Source: Phlebotomus papatasi
Lineage: Eukaryota > Arthropoda > Insecta > Diptera > Psychodidae
NCBI RefSeq assembly: GCF_024763615.1
Contig: NC_077224.1
Span: forward strand, 15,593,078 to 15,657,077
DNA length: 64,000 nt
Reading direction: 5' to 3'
A program made the position numbers and the translations under genes. The notes beneath the pieces were generated by a model. The model saw only the letters and a program-made list of their open reading frames with translations, made no database searches and was not told the origin of the DNA. Numbering within the stretch: position 1 is the stretch's first letter; every line of letters begins with the position of its first letter. This document shows positions 13,036-22,944 of this stretch, one piece after another.

Positions 13036-13496
13036 CTATATACACTTACGACTTAAGTCCGGATGCAGTTTAACTTAATTATAATCAAAATAGTTTCCCA
13101 CTAACTAAGTCGTGTCTCGGCTTAAGTCGTAAGTGGGCCTAGAACATTATACGGGCTTCACCGTGGTGTCACGTATGAGATTAATATTAAGAGTTAGAAA
13201 AGGCGGCAAAAAAGATGTGTATAGCATGCAAAATTTCAAATGGAAAAATACATGTGTTAGAAAGAGTACACTCTAGTGGAGTACTACGATGAGTAAGATA
13301 TTACTGCTCGTATTAATTGTTTCCTGAATCATATTACAGGCAATTATGGCAATTTTCCATGCATGCCAACTGTGATTCGGTCAGTTTTCGAGCGATTGTA
13401 TTGCTGCCAACTTTGTACCTAGTGTGGAAATGCTAGGGAGAGGCAAGATAAAACAATTGCTATCTCTTCTTGTCATTCTCGCAGTTCAGAAAATAT

Positions 13497-13516
13497 TAAT
13501 ATTAATATTAATATTA
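13497..13516. repeat. ATTAAT microsatellite
   Basis: Several perfect tandem copies of ATTAAT/TTAATA lie between the left arm of the large inverted element and the nested MITE. Confidence 0.8.
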
Positions 13517-13620
13517 TAGTGTCATGGTCATCAAACTAGCGCTTTAGCTCAGTTTCCGAAGATATAGAATTTCCGAAATAGAAGCAATTGCAGTGTGTTT
13601 TGAGTTTTGAGAATTTATTG

Positions 13621-13748
13621 CAGAGGCGTGCAAGAACCGTTGAAACCGAATAAACGTCAAATGAAACATGTACGTCAATGGTCAAAACGCTACCAGAACA
13701 AACTTATTTTGACGTTTATTCGGTTTCAGCGGTTCTTTCACACATCTG
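13621..13748. mobile_element. hAT-like MITE, copy 1, 8-bp target duplication
   Basis: A 128-bp element starting CAGAGGCGTGCAAGAACC and ending in a near-complement finishing CACATCTG. The inverted ends are about 45 bp long. It is flanked by perfect 8-bp direct repeats ATTTATTG (13613-13620 and 13749-13756), the hallmark size for hAT transposition. Confidence 0.92.
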
Positions 13749-14050
13749 ATTTATTGTATCTATTACCTTTAATATGCAATCCTAATTCAAAATCTTCGGA
13801 AAATCTTGGTCATTGAGAAATTCTAACAGTTAAGCCACATTATTGTACATAAACCGTTACCGTGGTGTCACATATAAGATTAATACTTTTTAAGCTGTGA
13901 GAATGTAAAAAAAGATAGCAAGTGTTTTATATTGCCTCTCTCACTCGGACTTTTTCACTGCGTACAAAGTTGGCATGCATGAAACCTCTCGAAAACTGAC
14001 CGAATCACAGTTGGCAGGCATGGAAAATTGCTCGAATTGCTTTTCATATA

Positions 14051-14390
14051 CAGTAGACTCTCGCAAATTCGGCTCTTTTAAGATCGGGCTACTTTTAAAT
14101 TCGGGCAGCGGTTACATTTGAAAAAAGTTTGTTGTCATTTTTCAAATTTGATTATGATTATCAAATGAATCAAATATGCACAAATTTGGCATGGTTTGTC
14201 ATAGTTTTGATGTAATTTTGCATTATTGAGGGATTTTCATGCAATTTACGTTATATATGAGTGTGTAAACTCAATATCTATATGCACATGAATACAAAAT
14301 CGTTGCATTTCAAAAACTTTGTCGCCCGAATTTCTGTCTAATTCGGCTGACATTTCGGTCCCATATGCCCGAATTTGAGAGAGTCTACTG
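14051..14390. mobile_element. pogo-like CAGTAGAGTC element, copy 1
   Basis: A 340-bp non-coding element with ends CAGTAGACTCTCGCAAATTC and a complementary right end finishing GAGTCTACTG, flanked by TA at 14049-14050 and 14391-14392. Related copies lie at 16637, 20183 and 40509. CAGT termini with TA targets fit the pogo/Tigger branch. Confidence 0.85.
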
Positions 14391-15028
14391 TAGTTCAGAT
14401 CGTTCAGATGATTAAGAAAACAATTAATACGAACAGCAATATCTTAACTTCACTAAAGTTCGCCCTTCTCTGAATCATCAGGCAAAAATATATTCATATT
14501 AAAAGTTCTGCATAAATATAACAAAATTTGCAGTGAAAATTGCTTTCATATCAGAAAACCAAGAGTAGACAGCAAAAGAACGCTCACTCACTAACTTTGC
14601 ATGATTTTACAACAAATTATTTGGTTTAATAATTCTAAATTGTTTATGCTGATTGTGGTTTTACTAATTAATGGTCTTGACTACTACATTAAGTGTGCCA
14701 ATAATTTAAAGAATTTATGGTGTATTATTGAGAGTTGCTGTTATAAAATCCATAAAACCATACCACAACATATTTCAATATTGTCACGCATCTAAAATTT
14801 ATTATCATAATAGCATATAGGTGAATTTATGATTTTTTATATTTCGTCTTAAGGCGGTATTTTAACTTCCGATTGAAAACTCTTCAGGAGATGGATTTTG
14901 AATTTCAAATAATTTCATATACAAAAATTTCACTGAAAATTCTTAGTTCGACTAGAATAAAATAAAAAAAAGTGTTTTTTTCAGCCGAAATATTTTTAAT
15001 CATACGATTCACAGTATTGATTTGTTGT

Positions 15029-15241
15029 AGGGTAAAGTGGTACAAGTTGGACAGGTTTTTTTCTCTTGATAAATTTAGTACTTCATTTTTATTTGTATAT
15101 TTTTAATGTTTTAGTTTTATAATTTGGTTTCTTGTGCTTAAAAAATTGGTTCTGTATTTATCAAGAAAAAATCCCTGTCCATCTTGTACCGGCGAATTGT
15201 CCAACTTGTAACACTATGTCCAATTTGTATTACTTTACCCT
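15029..15241. mobile_element. GGGTAAAGTGGTACAAG element, copy 1 (uninterrupted)
   Basis: A 213-bp element with inverted ends (TAGGGTAAAGTGGTACAAGT and a right end TTACTTTACCCTA) and the internal inverted word CTTGATAAATTTAGTAC. It gives the empty site for the copy at 27105-27485. Confidence 0.8.
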
Positions 15242-15402
15242 AACGTAACTAGAAATAGAAAGGGATAGAAAATTCCCATAATTGAGGAAGGGAGATTTAT
15301 TTTTCGAGACTTCACGTTGAGATATTTGCATGCCATACGAATTGATATTTTTAAAACTAAAGCGTCTCTGCTGTTAGTCTGCTTAAAGTTTTTAAAGTTT
15401 CT

Positions 15403-15441
15403 CGTAATGTTATAATGTAATGTAATGTAATGTAATGTAAT
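15403..15441. repeat. TAATG microsatellite
   Basis: About five perfect tandem copies of TAATG, directly before the element that starts at 15447. Confidence 0.9.
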
Positions 15442-15621
15442 AGAATAGGGTAAATGTCCTAATTCAAAACCATTTCCAGACGCATTAACTTTGACAGAAG
15501 ATTCAACACATTAAGTTCATATTTTTTCTGAAGAGAATTACATTAATGTGCTCCTTGACTCTTCTAGAATGTTACAGTTTAGTGAAAATTCTTTAGATAT
15601 AAATTTGAAAACTGCTTAAAT

Positions 15622-15653
<32 letters not shown>

Positions 15654-15746
15654 TAATATAAAAAGTGTAAAATGCTTCTATTGGAAACATATTAATCCAA
15701 ATGGAGACAAAGGAAAGTTTCTAATTGGAGACAAACAGTGTAAGTG

Positions 15747-15894
15747 ATGTCCAACGCACAATAACTTTTGTTTTGTAAACATGTTTTCGAAACTGCCTAT
15801 GAGAGTAAGCGAGACGACTAGATCGAGATCTCACTCTCTCTCACAGGAAGCTCCGAAAATATGTTTACAAACAAAAGTTATTGTGCGCTGGGCA
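15747..15894. mobile_element. TGCCCA-type 147-bp MITE, copy 1
   Basis: The inverted ends share CCAACGCACAATAACTTTTG and continue into GTAAACATGTTTTC. The length is 147-148 bp, the same as the copy at 27225-27371. It is non-coding and nested inside the element at 15447-16494. Confidence 0.85.
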
Positions 15895-16117
15895 TGAAAC
15901 CGCGACAAAAGGCTTCCAAAACCTTGTTGAGTTGCTCCTGAGTGCAGGATTTGTTCTCATTCCTGGTCTTTTCTCCTTTCCCATCTAAAACAATAAGAAA
16001 ATCTCTCAAAAAAAAAAAAATCATATTTCCGGGGTTTCCTATTGAAGCATTTGCAGACACTTCAGAAAAACCCTTTTTGTTCACAAAATAGGTAATTATT
16101 TCATTTGAAAACTTCAC
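15895..16117 (-). pseudogene. possible transposase N-terminal fragment (psq-like HTH)
   Basis: A minus-strand frame of about 75 codons begins MKFSNEIITYF and ends CTQEQLNKVLEAFCRG just where the 147-bp MITE interrupts it. The last part resembles the first helix of psq-type helix-turn-helix domains (pattern T-x-E-x-L-x-x-A-L-E-A), which open pogo-like transposases. Its position inside a TA-flanked element agrees with that. The stretch is short and the identification tentative; it could be chance. Confidence 0.25.
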
Positions 16118-16636
16118 GTACCGTTAACAATAAAAATTAGCACTTAATTTAATTAAAGTTATTCAGAAATATGACATAAAGGTTAAACAAAACGAATAAA
16201 CAACAGTCACCTCATTGTGTTTTTCATTGTAAAACATGGTCGATCGATGAAAAATTCAATGGTGAAAAAGTACATCTTTAATTTTTCTTAGAAATTAACA
16301 AATAAAACTTTGTGAATATGAATGGACTTTCGCTTAATTTGGAGCAAAATTAACTAAATAATGAAACTGTGGTATAGAAAATCTATAAATATAATAATTT
16401 AGTACTGTATTTATCGTGAAAACAATGACGTTTCCATTTGGACTAGCGAAAAATTTCCATTTAGAGCAAGTTTTGAATTAGCTTAATTTACCCTATGGGA
16501 AAAATGTAAAGTGTTCGAAGCCAGACTGTATGCGAAGCCTGAAAGTTTCCCCCTACTTAGAATACTCAGAATATTTGATAAAATCATCATAGAACGATAG
16601 AACATTAATTTTTCAAAGAAATTCTATGATAATGTA

Positions 16637-16957
16637 CAGTAGAGTCTCCTAAATTCGAACGCTCGGGGGGTATTTTTGACATTTCTCACCTCTCAAATTC
16701 GAACGATTTTTTCAAAACTAACGAAATTTATGTGACATTAAATTGTACTTTGAATCAAATTCTTGTACTTTCTCACAAGTTTTAGTGGTCTTTATTTTAT
16801 AGTATCATAATATGTGTAAATATTTAGGAAGAAGCACATAAAAATGATTTTAATTCATCCAGAATACGATTTTTTTTAACATAACCCTACAATTGACATC
16901 TTGAATCCAAACATCGTCGTTCAAATTTGAGAGATTCAGATTTGAGAGACTCTACTG
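16637..16957. mobile_element. pogo-like CAGTAGAGTC element, copy 2
   Basis: A 321-bp element between CAGTAGAGTCTCC and GAGACTCTACTG, flanked by TA (16635-16636 and 16958-16959). Subterminal repeats of CTCAAATTCGAACG occur near both ends. Non-coding. Confidence 0.88.
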
Positions 16958-16959
16958 TA

Positions 16960-18596
16960 TTTCTAAATCAAAGCGATATTATGCGTATCTGAAGAACCCC
17001 ATCTTCCCCTATATTTCTCAATCGTAATTTTCACTTGGTAGATAATTCTTTCATGGTTACTCAATACATCACCAAAATCCATTTCATCTCAAGCTTGATT
17101 AAAATTGCACAAAGATTGTCTTTGATGATCGTCTATTAGGTTTAATTAAGGCTTTTCACTCTGTGTGCGCTCGAAATGTTCAATTTCTCACATTTTTCTG
17201 ATGCTGGGAATATATCTCTAAGAAATAAAAACCCAAATTGAGAGAGAAGATGAAGCAGTAAAAATTCCTTTTTTTTGGTAAAAATATATGTCAAGATCAA
17301 AGTGAAGACATCCTTTTATGAGAAGTCCTTTTTTTTGGAGGGAAAAAGATAGTGAAAATCTAAATTTTATTTGCTAGTATAAATTTTCAGGTAAATTGTT
17401 AAAAGAGATTGTGTAGGCGAGACGACCGTAAAAAGACAAGAGGAGACACAATATGAAAAAGTATTTCCTATTTATTATGTTCTTCCCAAGTCTGTTGGCA
17501 ATGATTGAGATATAAAGCTCTTCGTTTTTAGGATCATCCCAAATGTCTCAATATGTGTCTCAATAAAAATTATTATTGCTCTTTTTTTATTCTTCTTCGG
17601 TGATTTATGCATTTTCTGTAAAACCTTTTTTTACTGGGCAGGGGTGAAAATTAATTTTCTGATCTTTCAATTTACTTGAAGAGTTGAGAGATAGGTCCGA
17701 TAGATCGAAAACAATTTTAAGATTAAAGGGCTAAAGCAATTATCAATGATATTCCATTAATTAAGTGGCCAAGAGCAATTGTCCAGTAAATTTTTTTTTT
17801 GGTTTTGCAAAACATCATTAAAAACAATCACGACAAATGGCACATAATTAAATTTATTGTTATGATGATACTCCCATCCCAGAGTCTATAAATTAAAAGT
17901 CTTTCAATAACCCCAGAGAGTGGTAAATTTTTGTGAAATGAAATATTATTCTCCTACTGTTTTTCAATAGCGCGTGTGTCCATCTGAAAAATTTGCTCTC
18001 TTCTGACCAATTCAATGGCAACATTCCTCCAATGAAACAATTAATGGATTTCCTTTCATTGCCCCATATTAATCGGTGTTGGGCTTATCACCTCTTCTCG
18101 TTTATTTCGATTCGTGGTGATAGAGATCAAATTTTTTGGTCTTGGCTTTTTCTGGCTATGTATGCTATCGTGCATTAAGTTAATTCGCCAGAAAACCAGA
18201 GAGATTACAAGACAAGGGTAATAATTCTTCGTTCACCCACAAAAAGCACTCGTGACTATCAATAAAAATTGTCGTGGTCGACACACACGATAAAACATTA
18301 TACCACTTTTAAAACTTCAAAATCCAATATCCCATTCACCCAGGGAAAATGCTCTCTTCTTTCTGTGTGCACCACTCGAGAGCTTCATCAGTATTTTTCC
18401 CGAATCTAAATTCAAATGGTGGTTGAGGAGGAGGGAAAGGAGCTGATTTGAGGAGGGAAGTCTTAGGTGCGTACTGATTTTGAGGATTGATGGGTGATTT
18501 TGTAGCAAAATTGATGAGTTTTTCAGTGACAAATCCACATGAGATTGGGAAAATACGATTTTTTTTTTGAGGAGGAATGTTTAAAAAATTGATTGC
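16960..18596. other. unique intron DNA, nothing recognised
   Basis: No repeats shared with the rest of the window. Base composition is slightly less AT-biased around 17990-18470, where short open frames occur on both strands without protein-like features. It may hold regulatory DNA, but nothing specific can be pointed to. Confidence 0.35.
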
Positions 18597-19115
18597 GTCA
18601 CTGATTACAATTTCAAACTTGCGACTTAATATTAGAAAATCACTGGAAAAATTCAAAATAACAACTTTCTCGGTCTTGATTCTGAAAAATTTTTCCTCAA
18701 AATGAAGCATTTTGATGTAAATCATGTCAAAATGTTTCATTTTGACGTAAATCATGTCAAAATGCTTCATTTTGAGGAAAAATTTTTTAGAATCAAGACC
18801 GAGAAAGCTGTTATTTTCAATTTTTCCACTGATTTTCTAATATTAAGTCGCAAGTTTGAAATTGTATGAATGAAGCATTTTGAAGTAAGTCATGTCAAAA
18901 TGTTTCATTTTGATGTAAATCATATCAAAATGCTTCATATTTGAGGAAAATTTTCAGAATCAAGACCGAGAAAGCTGTTATTTTCAATTTTTCCACTGAT
19001 TTTCTAATATTAAGTCGCAATTTTGAAATTGTATGAATGAAGCATTTTGAAGTAAATCATGTCAAAATGTTTCATTTTGATGTAAATCATGTCAAACTGC
19101 TTCATTTTGACGAAA
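18597..19115. repeat. palindrome followed by a direct duplication of one arm
   Basis: The arm at about 18601-18735 (ACAATTTCAAACTTGCGAC, CGGTCTTGATTCT, AAATGAAGCATTTTG) pairs with 18745-18866. The second arm is then repeated directly at about 18870-19045. The centre and junctions carry tandem words such as CATGTCAAAATG(C/T)TTCATTTTG. The minus-strand frame through it (18336-18770) partly translates this repeat and is not a gene. Confidence 0.85.
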
Positions 19116-19880
19116 ATTTCTCATAATGCATAGATGCCCTAAGACAAGAATTTTAATTGAATTTCAAAATTGCAGATAATGAACATTTCCAATCGTTACA
19201 TCAATTCGAAAGAGGTAAATTTGATCTTTTACAGACCTATTTTTAATATAATTGATCACATAAAGCGCAAAAAAGCGCGTAATCGATTGTCAATTCTGAA
19301 AAGTTTAAACGATAGCTGCTGCTGCACTTTTTGTATCTGAATTAGATATTTTTCAAAGGCCACATTCTATTAAGAATATTACAATAAATGGTCCAAAAAT
19401 GCGTAAAAAGTCGATATTTGCTTAATCTATCAGATATAGATTTATTGATAGTATCGAAAAGTTATCATTCCCCCAGGCTTTCCCAAATTAACAACTTTTT
19501 AGGGGAGCCATTGGAAAATTCTTGTGCAGTCCGTGTGTTAAAAAAAATAGGCGATGACTCATATTGAGAAACACTTGTCAATTGTCTATGAAACGCTTCG
19601 CGAAACCAGAGAAACCTGAAAATTGCATTGCGAAATCCGGAAAAATCAGAGAGAAACACGAAAATGGCGTCAAGTACGCCGAAAAATAAAAGAATTGCAT
19701 CGTCGAGAAGGCGAAACCCAAAAATTGTTTCACGAATAAATTATAAATAATAACATAACCTTTATGTTATTAAAATGTTCTTTCATAATGGAAAATTTTA
19801 CACAAATCCATTGGCATATTTTTGAGAATTTCAGTTGGAAACTTAAAGAAATTAGAACAATTTGAGTTGCAAAAGAACTA
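19116..19880. other. AT-rich intron DNA, nothing recognised
   Basis: The stretch near 19107-19140 resembles the end of the CTACACATTGG-type MITE family (CGAAAATTTCTCATAATGC). No other structure was seen. Confidence 0.4.
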
Positions 19881-20182
19881 GGGTAAGTGTGCCAAATTTC
19901 GGCATGGTTATACGCAAGCGCCAATGTCATAAGTTTGAAATGTAATATTTTTGATACAAAATGATTTTTTTGTTACTTTTTTATAAGGAGTGTTGCTTGG
20001 AGTCTTGTAGACAGTATATCGTTTTTATTTCCTAATACATTTTAAAATGAATAAAAATGTAGACATAGCATTTGTGGCCTAATCCGGCCATCTTCATTCT
20101 CATACTTCCTTGCCCTTCCGGAATTCTTCCAATACCTTTTTCAGATCATCTTTGCTCGTTGAAGTGTAATTTTTTTGCATTA

Positions 20183-20496
20183 CAGTAGAGTTCCTCAAAT
20201 TTGAACATTTGGGGGGTATAGATGACATTTCTCACTCCTCAAATTTGAACAATATTTTCAAAAACATAACGGAATTCATGTGAAATTCACTTTCCTTAAA
20301 TTAAGATAAATAACTTTAGAGAATATATCAATGTAATTTATTGTGAAATAAATGGAATTTGTTGCGGAAGTTAATATAATACGATAATATTAAGGAAATA
20401 CCAGAGAAAATGGCACTCCACGCAAAACTTTCTTCACATAACCTCAAATTTTACATTTTGAACTCAATCGTCGTTCAAATTTGAGGAACTCGACTG
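20183..20496. mobile_element. pogo-like CAGTAGAG element, copy 3 (nested)
   Basis: A 314-bp element with ends CAGTAGAGTTCCTC and GAGGAACTCGACTG, flanked by TA (20181-20182 and 20497-20498). Removing it and one TA restores the order seen in the uninterrupted host copy. Confidence 0.9.
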
Positions 20497-20513
20497 TAAT
20501 ATAATCTCTAGAG

Positions 20514-20640
20514 CAGAGGCGTGCAAGAACCGTTGAAACCGAATTAACGTCAAATGAAACAAGTACGTCAATGGTCAAAACGCTACCAAAACAAATTTTT
20601 TTGACGTTTATTCGGTTTCAACGGTTATTGCACATCTCTG
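20514..20640. mobile_element. hAT-like MITE, copy 2 (nested), 8-bp duplication
   Basis: A 127-bp element of the same family as 13621-13748. It is flanked by perfect CTCTAGAG direct repeats at 20506-20513 and 20641-20648. The host copy at 12481 shows a single CTCTAGA at the matching place (reverse strand), confirming the duplication. Confidence 0.93.
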
Positions 20641-20744
20641 CTCTAGAGTATGCAAAAACTAAAAATTTGAGGAACAAAAAATGTGGCCGGAATTGCAAGC
20701 TGGCCGGAATTGCAAGCTGGCCGGAATTTGGTACACATACCCTA

Positions 20745-21641
20745 TTCTAACTTTTTTTTGCTATATTCGTAAGGCTAACCAAATCCTTGTACTAAATTCT
20801 GCACAGACTTCTGTAAAATTATTTCTTTTTTAGTTACTGATGTTGATCTTTTGAAAAATGTTAGAACGATATTTAGAACAGTTTTTATAATCAAGAACAT
20901 TGTTTTTGCTCTTCATACTCTTCAAATTTTGTCATGCATGTCTAGATCTTCTACATATTTTAGATTTTCTGAAATTTTCATTTAATCATTAGCATTTCTT
21001 TTAAAAGATTTTTACTTATTCAAAATAAATTCTCATCTGGGTTATGAAATTTTGAGGTTATTTGCCCGTATAACTGCCCTCTTTTGTTTTACAACCTTAA
21101 ATTTTGATTATTTTTAAGGACTTTTTTTATTACATTTTGAACAGAAAACTACGTTACTTGGATAGTTTTCGAAAAACGAAGCGTGCGCCCCTATCGCTAA
21201 TTTTTTAAACATCTCATGACCTAACAATTTTATTATATTTTAAAATTACTTATTTGCGCTTTATTATCAAAGCGATCAAAGCGAAGATAAATGAAATTTT
21301 ATTAATAAGTTAGAATGCATTTGAGCGACGGTTGATGATAAAAATGATAACAGCTTTAGAGTACATTAAATAATGAAAGTTTTGAAGAAAACGTTTTCCT
21401 TGTTCAACATTTTTTATTAAATTAATTAAGAAGCCAGGATTTTATTTTCATTTTGTGTATAATATCGAAAATCCTGCGTCCCAAAAACGAATATAGATCA
21501 AGAATAAATTGTCAGCGTGGTAAGGGGGAGGGGGATTTATATAAAGTAAAAGATCCGCCGGATAAATTAATTTCTATTCAAGGGACTTAAACATTGACTT
21601 AAACTCAGGGAGTAATTTTCTTAAATAGAAAAATGCATTAC
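20745..21641. other. unique intron DNA next to caudal exon 1
   Basis: About 900 bp without repeat families. The G-rich run near 21522-21533 (GGTAAGGGGGAGGGGG) is the only compositional oddity. No second coding exon was seen. Confidence 0.4.
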
Positions 21642-22155
21642 CTGGAGTGGTCTGATTCTGGTAGGATGTCTTCTTCATCCATTCATAAGGGCTCTTAGCG
21701 GGTGCCGGACGGGTCACAGTGTGTGGCGATCCGGCCCCATTGGGTGCTCCTGGGCTAGACATCTCACTGCCGGACACTGTGATGGGCGGAGAGGGAATAC
21801 TAGTGAGTCCATCGGTACTGATGTGCTCTCCCGAAGATTGTCCCATGCCGCCGGATGCACCATGACTCAAGTGCAGTCCGGGTGTTCCGCTCCCAGAGGA
21901 TGCACTCTGGTGCAGTAGGCTGTTCTGCGGAGTGGAGAAATTGTCGTGGCTAGGCCAGTCAGGACTACCCTGATGGAACATGGCATGATGTGTGTAGTAC
22001 ATCGATTGGGCCTGTGCGTCGGAATCGGGTCCGAAGAGCTGGGCATTTGGGGGCTGATGGTAGTTTGGGGCGTACCAGTGATTGGGCGCCGGATAGAGGT
22101 TGGTGCATGGATTCTTGGGGTACATTGTCAGTGAATTTGTATAGTACGACACCAT
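21642..22155 (-). CDS. cad: caudal homeobox protein, first coding exon (partial gene)
   Basis: This is the N-terminal coding exon of Caudal, the ParaHox/Cdx-class homeodomain transcription factor that in insects specifies posterior segments and gut identity in the nucleus. It has 171 complete codons plus one base. Seen in the sequence: start MVSYYTNSL, a Tyr/His/Pro-rich region (residues 20-60), the family's conserved Ser/Pro motif with core PSPPITVSGSE (121-131), and the hexapeptide-type motif SPYEWMKK (155-162) that in Cdx proteins sits just before the homeodomain and contacts PBC cofactors. The frame then reaches a donor (exon CCAG, intron GTAATG), splitting a Gly codon as expected before the PGKTRTKDK-like start of the homeodomain exon. 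That exon was not found in positions 1-21641, so intron 1 exceeds 21.6 kb. The ATG has a favourable context (GGAAATGG). Codon use is far more GC-rich than the surroundings. The reading frame past the donor (to 21574) is intron read-through. Confidence 0.93.
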
Positions 22156-22473
22156 TTCCGATTCTCCAAATATTTCTCAGTTTTCGCGTATTCCCCAGAT
22201 CATGCACTCGGAATCACTTTTATTTTATTTTTTGTAATATTTATAACAAACTTTGACTAATTTAACCACGGAAAGATTGTCACACAAAATAGTTTCTGGG
22301 GATGAATGCCCAGTGAGGTTTTCACGGCGTTCTTCCTACACAAATCCATTCATCTCAAACTTTGTTGTCACACTAATTAGCGCAAACACTGAATTAATAT
22401 TTAACCACTCTAGAGCATTTATCACTTATTGAATAGCTCGTGTTTCCTGTTCTCTCTTTCTATTTTTTTCCAG
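22156..22473 (-). promoter_or_regulatory. cad: caudal 5' leader and proximal promoter region
   Basis: About 320 bp lie directly upstream of the caudal ATG on the minus strand. They contain no repeat family seen elsewhere in the window. On the minus strand a TCAGTG initiator-like hexamer occurs near 22388, and an 8-bp palindromic homeodomain-type site (CTAATTAG) lies at 22373-22380. The transcription start cannot be fixed from sequence. That this is the promoter is inferred from position. Confidence 0.4.
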
Positions 22474-22761
22474 ATTCTTCAGAAACTCACGATGGCAGTG
22501 TTTGTAGCGAGAAACTCTTGGTCACATTGGCTGAAGCAATGGTGGGACAACCAACCATGTCAGTGTTCACAACTCAACTGGCGTTAGGTGCGCTGGGAGA
22601 TTGCGTGGTACGGGCTAGGCAGTGGGAAAGATGGAAAAGAAAAGGTGGAGCTATTGTTGGGAACAACGGACCAATCCCATGGCGCGAAAGGCATCAATGT
22701 GGCCGACATTTGCTGTGGAGTTGGAAACCAATGGTTGATTTTCCCGTAGTTGATAACAATC
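22474..22761 (+). other. unidentified higher-GC block with exon-like borders
   Basis: A 288-bp block, clearly richer in G+C than its neighbours, is preceded by a pyrimidine tract and acceptor-like TTTTTTTCCAG and followed by the donor-like GTGAGTAT. One plus-strand frame is open throughout (SSETHDGSVCSEKLLVTLAEA... to ...FPVVDNN). It is rich in Trp/Arg in its second half, which suggests it may not be a real protein frame. I recognise no domain in it, in the other frames or on the minus strand. It could be an exon of an unidentified gene, a non-coding RNA exon, or a conserved element of the caudal promoter 320 bp away. Confidence 0.3.
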
Positions 22762-22944
22762 GTGAGTATTCTCCCCATGTTATCATCCCAGACGGTACCC
22801 TATTGAATATCTTTCCCCGCAACCTCATCAATATTCAATTTTGCCCGCTAAAATTTAACCCTTTCGATCTACAATACCAAATATTAGCGCTATTTTATTG
22901 CTTGAATTCAGAAAGAGCGGAATATAATTTCACTTATTCTTTAT

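Larger units (their letters stand above)
13290..14455. mobile_element. large inverted-repeat element carrying three other insertions
   Basis: The left arm at about 13290-13470 (words GATATTACTGCTCG, CCAACTGTGATTCGGTCAG, CAACTTTGTAC) is matched in reverse complement by 13906-14050 continued at 14391-14455. The interval between the arms holds a copy of the CAGACTAGAGG-type MITE (13535-13856), itself invaded by a hAT-like MITE. The right arm is split by a pogo-like element at 14051-14390. Confidence 0.65.
15447..16494. mobile_element. about 1-kb element with GGGTAAAT ends
   Basis: Inverted ends of about 25 bp (left TAGGGTAAATGTCCTAATTC; right, read inward, AGGGTAAATTAAGCTAATTC) with TA at both borders. 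It is larger than the other TA-flanked elements here and may be a decayed autonomous copy. It contains a nested 148-bp MITE, and a minus-strand frame with a possible helix-turn-helix fragment at 15895-16117. Confidence 0.65.
19881..20742. mobile_element. GGGTAAGTGTGC element, copy 2, with two nested insertions
   Basis: An inverted copy of 12481-12907, with ends GGGTAAGTGTGCCAAATTTC and CATACCC and TA at both borders. It is enlarged to 862 bp by a pogo-like element (20183-20496) and a hAT-like MITE (20514-20640). Near the right end an 18-bp unit (GCTGGCCGGAATTGCAA) is present in about three tandem copies. Confidence 0.88.
1..21641 (-). other. cad: caudal intron 1 (incomplete)
   Basis: The interval runs from the GTAATG donor at 21641 to the window edge. 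I saw no homeodomain-coding stretch on the minus strand and no other convincing gene on either strand. The open frames here are short, AT-driven or lie inside repeats. Long first introns in developmental homeobox genes often hold enhancers, so the unique stretches at 3075-5520, 8060-9540 and 16960-18590 are candidates; this is inference. The donor is non-canonical at position +5 (T where G is usual). Confidence 0.75.

Noticed and set aside
13607..13816. A 69-codon frame around 13.7 kb
   Set aside because: It is made largely of the hAT-like MITE's inverted ends.
18336..18770. A 144-codon minus-strand frame
   Set aside because: Half of it translates the palindromic CATTTTGATGTAAATCATG repeat. 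It has no domain, and the other half is low-complexity Ser/Pro in AT-rich DNA.
21574..21641. Continuation of the caudal frame to a stop at 21574
   Set aside because: The protein changes from Caudal-like to unrelated residues exactly at a GT donor, where the homeodomain should follow, so this is intron read-through.
22584..22778. Minus-strand frame as an upstream caudal exon
   Set aside because: No Caudal-like sequence, no donor joining to the exon start, and the caudal ATG is already well placed.
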